Shown: positions 57,100 to 64,000 of the stretch, piece after piece
Layout: the number at the start of each line of letters is the position of its first letter
How positions within the stretch are numbered: the stretch's first letter is position 1
Assembly (NCBI GenBank): GCA_030248195.1
Contig: JASAND010012799.1
Span: forward strand, 45,331-109,330
Length of the DNA: 64,000 nt
Source: Trissonchulus latispiculum
Taxonomy: Eukaryota; Nematoda; Enoplea; Enoplida; Ironidae
Direction: 5' to 3'
Program-made: the position numbers and the translations under genes
The notes under the pieces: model-generated
Told to the model about the DNA's origin: nothing
The model's database searches: none
What the model saw: the letters and a program-made list of their open reading frames with translations, nothing else

Positions 57100-59575
57100 A
57101 AATGAAACGGTCTTGTAACATTAACGGAGCAACACTATATTTACAGTGTAGAATTGAGGCCGTATAGATTTTAAATAAACAAAATTTGTCTCGAAGTTTG
57201 TTAGGGTTTTTTTAGCGATGTGCGAGGCTAAACCTCCCCAATCTACGTGCGCATTCCTAATAGAAAGGAAGAACATCCTCGATTATGGAGCTTCAATCGG
57301 TGGCACACTAATTGGAATTAACAAAGAATTTCGGGTAGTTTTGAATGGGGAAATTTGACGTGAGGGCAGTATTTACTGATTTTAAGCAGTACCACCGTCG
57401 CTGGAAAGTCTTGCTTGACCATGACAAACATTAACCGCTGATAACTTGAATTTGGCGCATTTACGGACTGTGGTCCAGGAAGAAAAAATGTTCCCCAGAA
57501 TAAGAGCTTTCGATTTATTTAAAATTTGCCGAGAATTTAGTGAAATTTGAAAAATCGTTATTTTTGAGCTTTATGGCTGTTTGGGCATAGCGACCTTAGG
57601 GTTGTACTCAATTCGAAAAGGGGGGGGGGCCAAGACCGGCCCCCGGCCCCTCAAATTGGAGGGGGGGGCGGGCCGTGGGTCTGGCCGCGTCATTTGGGGG
57701 GGGGGGCAACACCGAAACCAGGGACGTGTTCCCAACACCGGCCCTCACGGCCCCATGCTAGAAAAATTTTCCTTATGAATATAATGATTTGAATATAGTA
57801 TTTTCTGCACAATTTTATACACTTACGTTGCAACTTGCAAGTTTGCGCCGTTTTCTTGTCTTGTAAAAATAAAGTGACTCCACTAACTTGTTTCAACACT
57901 ACCTACACAGATTAGGATGTCTTTTACAAGAGTGGTCCTGTGCTGTCAGTTGCCGGTGGAGTGTTTCGTAAATTTTACAGACTGTTTTATTGCTTTATGC
58001 CAGACATTCAAATAGTAAAACGAACAAGTTTCCTGTTGTAACTCCTGCGCCCCTAAAGCTCCGGGGGCCGCGTTGGGCCCGTCCCTCGATTTGGACCCCC
58101 CGAAAGTAAAATGGGGCCACCACCACCGAACAACCCAACCTACTATGTGTACATCCTTATACCCAAAACTGTCCCAGAATCCTCAATAATAATGAGTAAA
58201 TGGATATTCCTTTTGCGTGTCTTTGTCTTTGCTTGCTGTCATAGTTACAAAATAAAATACAGGAATTTTCACAGTTTCGCTAAAATTCAGATTTCTGCGC
58301 GAGCAATCTCGAAAATAGGCAGAGCTGACCAGTAACCAGAATCAGTTGATATCGATATCAAATGACTTATCATAAGCTGTGATCAGAGTTTTTGAATTTC
58401 GGAATTGCTTCAACTTTGCGTACGGCTAAAGTTAAGTTGCGTCACGTTACACGAAATTTTGCGTCCAGGTAAAATTATTGTTTTAGCGTGTTTTTTGTGC
58501 AAAAAATTTTCCATTACATGATTTCCTTGGCTCACAAAAATCACCATTTCTTGTTTTCTATGTTTTCTATGTTTAAGACCTCCACTTTCAGTTGAAATTA
58601 CTCTTCAACCATAAGAAATCCGACTTAAGTTTTATAAACTCATTAAAATGTAACATGTATAAATACAAAATATGCGAAAATGACCAAAATTGGAGAAGTT
58701 CAAAAAATCGGCTAAAAATAGACCCCCTTAAGGGTTGCCTGCCATGTTTAGATAACACTGAAGTGCCGAGTGCTGTCATATGAAAAGCAGACACTTTCAA
58801 ACAGCACAAGGTCAAGACTGTTGCATTGTTGCAATTGACGACCATAAAGCATTGGTTGCTGATTAAAGGGCGTTATGCAATACTCTACTGTTGACGGCTA
58901 ACATTCAGCGGGCATTCAGTAATGGTTAGCACAAAGTTCATTGCATATTTATGCTTGACTGTTATCACCTTTTCCAAGAAATGGGTCTGTTCTGTTATCA
59001 AGTACAACCTCGATCGATGGAAAGTTCTAGCGCTGCTGAGCAGACTATTGCAGATACACTGTATTTTGTATTTTGTGATCAAATTCATTATCATGTTATC
59101 AGCACCCAAAGTGAAAAAACGAACATTAATATTAGCGACCATTGCGTCTGCCGCAAAAGAAACCTGCGTACACAAGAAACAACTATTGAACAGGAATTTG
59201 ATTATGCAAATATAAAGAGCAACTTTAAATAGAATTTCTTGACTTAAAATTTCAGTAACATTATTAAAGTAATTCAATAAGTGCAAGTCTTGAAATATCT
59301 GTTAGTAATGTGTTATGTTTGGAACTAACTGCTTTTAAAAATCATACATCTAATCCTAATCATATGCCTTGGTTTAGTAATGAAGAAACATCTAGATAGG
59401 CTAAAAATTAGGAAAGTAATAGCCGTAGGGAGGCTTAGGAGGCTTGCAAAGAAAAATGTGCCAAACAAAAGCACATGAGGAGGACCACCGCTACTACGGC
59501 TGATAAGAAATAGGTTTTTATCAGTTAATTAGAGTAGTTCAAGAGAACTTTGAAGCAAGTTTGCACACAAACCAC
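57100..59575. other. Intergenic; G/C-tract patches, no gene seen
   Basis: 57618-57760 contains runs of 7-11 G (GGGGGGGGCCAAGACC, GGAGGGGGGGCGGG, TTTGGGGGGGGGGGCAAC). 58045-58125 has GGGGGCCGCGTTGGGCCCG and GACCCCCCG. These could form G-quadruplexes. 58590-59290 has overlapping short frames on both strands without a recognisable domain. Confidence 0.5.
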
Positions 59576-59582
59576 CATTTAA

Positions 59583-60590
59583 GGTGGTGGTATCCTTTTG
59601 TGCAGTGCTTTTGTGGTGATTTTTTTTGAAACGCTATAACTTTCGCAATTTTGGGAGTTGCAAAGAGCTTTATACATCGTTTTAAAGCTTATTATCTGTA
59701 CATTTACATGAGCTTACAGAATTGGCAAAATTAGCAAAAAAATAGCAGAAATTTTCTGACAAGCTGACATCTAACAGGATGAATATAGACCAAAAGTTTT
59801 TAAACATCGATTTCTCAAAACTGAAGAATCGGCCAAAAGTTCTTTTTGTGCCACGATATGAAGGACATATGGGCCGAGGGACGATTTTTTGGATTTGGCT
59901 CAGCAGGTCTTAACGGTCGAGAAAATCGTCCAAATGCACAGTAACACGAAATTTCGCAACTTCGCATTGCGTTTTCTTGCTACTCAATATGTTTTAGCCC
60001 AAACCAAAAAACGTCCCTCCGCAGAAGTGCAAATTTCGATTCTGCCGAAAATCTCCGGAATCCGTCGAGTAGTTTTTGAGAAATCGATGTTCGAAACAAA
60101 ATAATCGCAGTTTTGCCAAAATGGTTTTTCTGCCAACTCTCTAGCTGAAAGCAATAAAGTCCGGCTAAGAGGCATTCATAAAATGTGCATTTGGACGATG
60201 TATCGTTTGAGTATTACTGAGCCAATTTTGTCCTTAACATGTGGCAGTAATTTTGAAAAAACTGATTTCCTCGAAAATGGCCATTTTTTGACCTTAAAAA
60301 CAGTTTTTTGCTTATACTGACATAACCACTGGAGATAGCTCAAAGGTTGTAAGAGCAAAAATGTTCATTTTCGAGTCGTCTTTCCAGCCATGCCAACCAA
60401 TCCCGTGTCTTGTCTACCTACTGGGAGCTTAAGGCCAAAAACCAAAACTTTCTTATCTTTTGGCCTAAGAATACGGGACTGGTCCTAAAATGTTAAAGAG
60501 CACGGAAATAGGTTATTTCGTAAGTTTTAGCCCTTTGCGTAAAGGATTAAAGCCGTAGGAGTCAAAAATACCCGAAAGGAAACCAGCACC
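59583..60590. mobile_element. TTAA-flanked element, copy 1
   Basis: TTAA|GGTGGTGGTATCC at the left and GGAAACCAGCACC|TTAA at the right. The body matches 62980-63871 in the same order: GTGCAGTGCTTTTGTGGT, AACGCTATAACTTTCGCA, GAGCTTTATACATCGTTTTA, TTTTTTGGATTTGGCTCA, TTTTGAAAAAACTGATTT and TCTTTCCAGCC. Identity is roughly 75-80% by eye. There is no transposase. TTAA targets are known for piggyBac and Kolobok elements; the ends do not start with CCC, which argues against piggyBac. Confidence 0.75.
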
Positions 60591-60799
60591 TTAAACATAC
60601 CCCCCAAGGCAAGGACCATAGCTAACGAATTTTTGTAACAAGGTCGTCAAGGATTTTCTGAAACCGAATTGAGTGAAGTATATATATGCTTTATGTTCAG
60701 CTTCTCGTTATCTTAAGATAAGCCAAGGTTGGGATATTAGGATGTCAGCTGATACTGACTTAATGAAAAGCCGCTTTTGCGCCTTTCAAAATGAAAAAC

Positions 60800-61377
60800 C
60801 TAATTGCGCAACCAAACGGGTTTCCGCAGAGGTTCTGTTAAACGGCAAACTTCCATGGTAAATACAGCACAATCGCTGGAAAGAAAATATTTAGGCAAAA
60901 CCTGTATTTTCAAAGATTACCGCTCATTCGATAGCAATGGTAATTCGAAAGCTACCATCAGATACTTAGCCTTTGTGGCTCCTTCAAACTGACAATTTCA
61001 TATAAACCCCAATACGTCCAAATTCATTCACCATCATAGGCGATGAACATTTAGGTGGCTTCCTGCGAAACGACAGGGACAGACTGCAACAGACTGCAAC
61101 AGATTGCAACAAACGTACGTATAGCCTTCAAAACCCTATGGCGATGACAGCGAAAAATTGTGAACCTATCAGGTTTACCGATTCTGTGTCCAAACGCTGA
61201 TCAAGGTCCAGCTACACAATCGAGCCCAGAACCAGAGTTGGAAAATGTGATGAATTCTCTGATTTTCTATTTCACCGTCCCACCCTATCCTACTTGTCCA
61301 AACTGCCAATTTCATCCCATTTGCAGTATTTGAGCTTATAATTGCTGTAGCATCCAAATTTAAATACTGGCTAGTAA

Positions 61378-61448
<71 letters not shown>

Positions 61449-62064
61449 ATATATATATATATATAATGACTTGAAGAACTCCAAGTGTTTTAAAAGCAGT
61501 TTACAAAGCGCCAAACGATTGTTGCACGGCATGTTGATCGTCGTTGCAACTGTACTGAACACTTTGCACAATTATGGTATATATGACTGAAAAATGTTTG
61601 TAGAAACTTTCGTCCTTTATAGTTGATGAACATTTGGATTTGGAGTAAATCTTAATAATGTATGTAATTTTTGAGAACTGGAGATTTTGAAAATTTGGAA
61701 TTCCAGTTTTCGTTTGCGGGAATTCGGAAATCTAATTTTTTCGATCAAATAGAGCCGGTCCAGCTGCTAGAGTGTTACTCTTTTGTGATAAAAACTCTTG
61801 AAAATGCACTCAAATCCTGAAAGTCGCGAAAAATCAGATTTTCCGGACTTTATAATGTTTTCAATTACAGTATTGGTACATTTGAAAGCCCGTGATTACT
61901 GAACAAATTTTCTAATAGAACCAGTATCTGAAAATGCGCAAAAGTCGTGGAATTACCTAAAATGGGACTTAGCTAGGGAGTTCTTCGTGAACTCCGAGAA
62001 GACATTCTGCGAGTTGCTTCTATTATAAATGTTGTTCAACTCATCAAGAGCTTTTACCATATGT
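60800..62064 (+). repeat. Segmental duplication, copy 2 (partner 50.46-51.67 kb)
   Basis: Same blocks as at 50455-51665, interrupted by a private stretch (61075-61300, with ACAGACTGCAACAGACTGCA) and a TA run (61383-61466). Beyond the SINE, 62250-62290 (GAGTTCCGCGTCTGGA) and 62611-62700 continue the match to 52955 and 54013. Confidence 0.85.
61383..61466. repeat. (TA)n microsatellite
   Basis: TA run with one AATATATAAT interruption. Confidence 0.97.
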
Positions 62065-62176
62065 GAAAGGTTGAAATCAGGATTGAAAAATACGAGGAAA
62101 AGTGTTCAGGGTGGGGATGAAATCGTCGAGCCTTGGGTTAGAAATAGAAAGCTCTACCAGTTACGCCACGTCTCTG
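62065..62176 (-). mobile_element. tRNA-derived SINE, copy 3
   Basis: On the minus strand GACGTGGCGTAACTGGTAGA, then a decayed B-box, CACCCTGAACACTTTTCCTC and TCAATCCTGATTTCAAC. It lies at the same place within the duplicated segment as copy 2, so the two are copies of one insertion. Confidence 0.7.
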
Positions 62177-62979
62177 TGGTCCTCCGGTTAACCAGAACGC
62201 AACTTTTGAGCCAAGCGTGCCTATCTGTGCCTTGGGGGTTTTGGGTCAGGGTCACAGGCTGAGTTCCGCGTCTGGATTGAGTCTCAGACAGGATGCGGTC
62301 GATAAGGCTAAGATGGCTGAACCAGCCGGGCTGTTCAATTTGTAATATCAGAAATCCCTAATCAAATCATTCTAATCGACTACGCGAGTGCATTATCTAT
62401 CTACTGATTAAAAGCAACGTTAAAATATTGCGTAAAAGTCAAGTTGCATAATAGAGCATAACATTATAAAACAATGTTTTGGATTTGCAGTACGACGAAA
62501 AAAGCTTTCTTGCAACACATTTATCTATCTCCTGAACTATTGGCAAAAGCAAATTAGCTACACTCTGCAGTTATGCAATTCTCAAAGTGGACGCTGCCGT
62601 CTAAATTTGGTCCGACTGGCTGGATAGTCTGGAGCCGTTTTTGCAGTGAAAAACCTCAACCTACCATTGCCACTGATTTGTCATATTGATCAACAGTTTG
62701 ATCAGACCTCGAACCCTACACGCCTTCATGGATTCCTCCTCGACAAATTCAAGTTCACTGGGCTTGATCCTGAGTAACTCTGCCACAGTTAGATTTCGTG
62801 CCCTAACATTGATCTTACTTTTGAGAACACATCGAGATATTGTATGTGAAATCCGTGACTATCGCTTTTGGGCCAAAGCACATCCTTAGATCGTCAGGTC
62901 AGCCGGTCCAGCAAAACTCTGGGTTACTTTTTAACAACTCTAAGTGAAAGCTTTGACAGCAAGTCCTACTTAAGGCTAA
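62177..62979. other. No gene seen
   Basis: Contains the tail of the segmental duplication (62611-62700). No open frame with a recognisable domain. Confidence 0.5.
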
Positions 62980-63871
62980 GGTGCTGGTATTGTTTTTTTG
63001 TGCAGTGCTTTTGTGGTAATTAATTAAAACGCTATAACTTTCGCAGATTTGAGAGTTGGAAAGAGCTTTATACATCGTTTTAAAGCTTATAACCTGTAAA
63101 TTCACCAATTTAAATCGAAACAAGCAAAATTATCAAAAGATAGTAAAAAATTTTCTGGCGTAAAGGCTAAATGTAGACCAAACTCAAAACTGCAGAATCG
63201 GCCGAACATTTTTCTGTGCAATGATATGAAGGATATGCAGGTCGAGGGTTATTTTTTGGATTTGGCTCAACAGGTTTAATGCTCCAGAAAATCCGCCAAA
63301 TGTGCAAACAAACACGAAATTTCACAACTTTGCACTGAGCTTTCTCGCAACTGGAGCAACGTTTTCTCCCAAATGTCTTAGCTCAAAGCAAGAAAAATGT
63401 CCCTCTGCAATAGAGCGAATTTTTATTCTGCCAAAAATTATGCTAATCCATTGTGTAGTTTTCGAGAAATCGATGATCAATGGAAAATAATTGCAGCTTT
63501 GCCAAAATGATTTTTCGACCAAATTTCTAGCTTTCAGCAACGAACTCCAGCTAATATGCATTGATAAAATGTGCATCGATCAAGCATAAATAAACCAAAA
63601 TTGTCCGTAAGATTTGGCAGTAATTTTGAAAAAACTGATTTTCTCGAAAATGGCCATTTTTGGTGCCCCAAAATCGTTTTCGGCTTATACTGACTGAATC
63701 ACTACAGATAGCTCAAGGGCTCTAAAAGCAAAATGTTCATTTTGGCGCCCTCTTTCCAGCCGTAACCAATCCGGTGTATCTACACCAAAATAAAATAATT
63801 GGAAAGTTCATCCGCTTTCATAACGAATTGAAGTTTACATGGTCAAATTTACACAAAGCAATACCAGCACC
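62980..63871. mobile_element. TTAA-flanked element, copy 2
   Basis: CTAA|GGTGCTGGTATT at the left and AATACCAGCACC|TTAC at the right: clean 12-bp inverted ends, with flanks that look like a worn TTAA. Body as in copy 1. At 892 bp it is 116 bp shorter than copy 1, with indels mainly near the right end. Confidence 0.78.
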
Positions 63872-64000
63872 TTACATAGGTAGCGTTTATTTCCAGCCCG
63901 CTCTATTTGAGAGCTGTCGCAATGAATAACATATGCTAATCACAAGAAATAACCTGGGATTACCAAAATTTGGCCAAAATTTAATAACTCTGAAATGCTA

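Overview
This window looks like nuclear DNA from a eukaryote, most likely an invertebrate animal. It is AT-rich and full of microsatellites and short inverted-repeat elements. Its few recognisable genes have introns with GT-AG borders and belong to families typical of eukaryotes (F-box/LRR, JmjC, HMG-box). I cannot name the species. Nothing bacterial (operons, ribosome binding sites, CRISPR) is present.

Layout. 1-25.6 kb is dominated by a very large imperfect inverted repeat. The left arm (2323-9371) and right arm (11905-22973) flank a 2.5-kb spacer. Outside the arms lie two direct copies of another repeat (1-1080 and about 23960-25640). Each arm carries copies of an HMG-box-like gene. In the left arm they are broken and arranged as 272-291-bp repeats. 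In the right arm they form an array of seven copies spaced about 859 bp apart; four keep an open exon with splice-like borders. Each arm has private insertions, and the other arm then shows the empty site. This gives a very clean definition of a 759-bp MITE at 4279-5037.

25.6-43 kb holds at least nine full or partial copies of a foldback MITE family with CCAAGAG/CTCTTGG ends and 5-bp target duplications. Two clusters consist of elements stacked in tandem and separated by the same 5-bp target (TTTTA, TATTA). The first cluster lies inside an intron of a broken JmjC-family gene on the minus strand (34725-36777), which has lost two iron ligands and carries an in-frame stop.

43-64 kb holds a 3.8-kb element with terminal inverted repeats, three copies of a tRNA-derived SINE, several elements built from arrays of a 6-8-bp motif, a hAT-like MITE and two TTAA-flanked elements. 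A 2-kb segment is duplicated between about 50.4-54.1 kb and 60.8-62.7 kb. The one convincing intact gene is a single-exon F-box/LRR protein of 658 aa (55114-57090, minus).

Most of the window is therefore repeat-driven. The genes do not form a pathway. The main structural novelty is the giant palindrome with asymmetric amplification of an HMG-like mini-gene in one arm.
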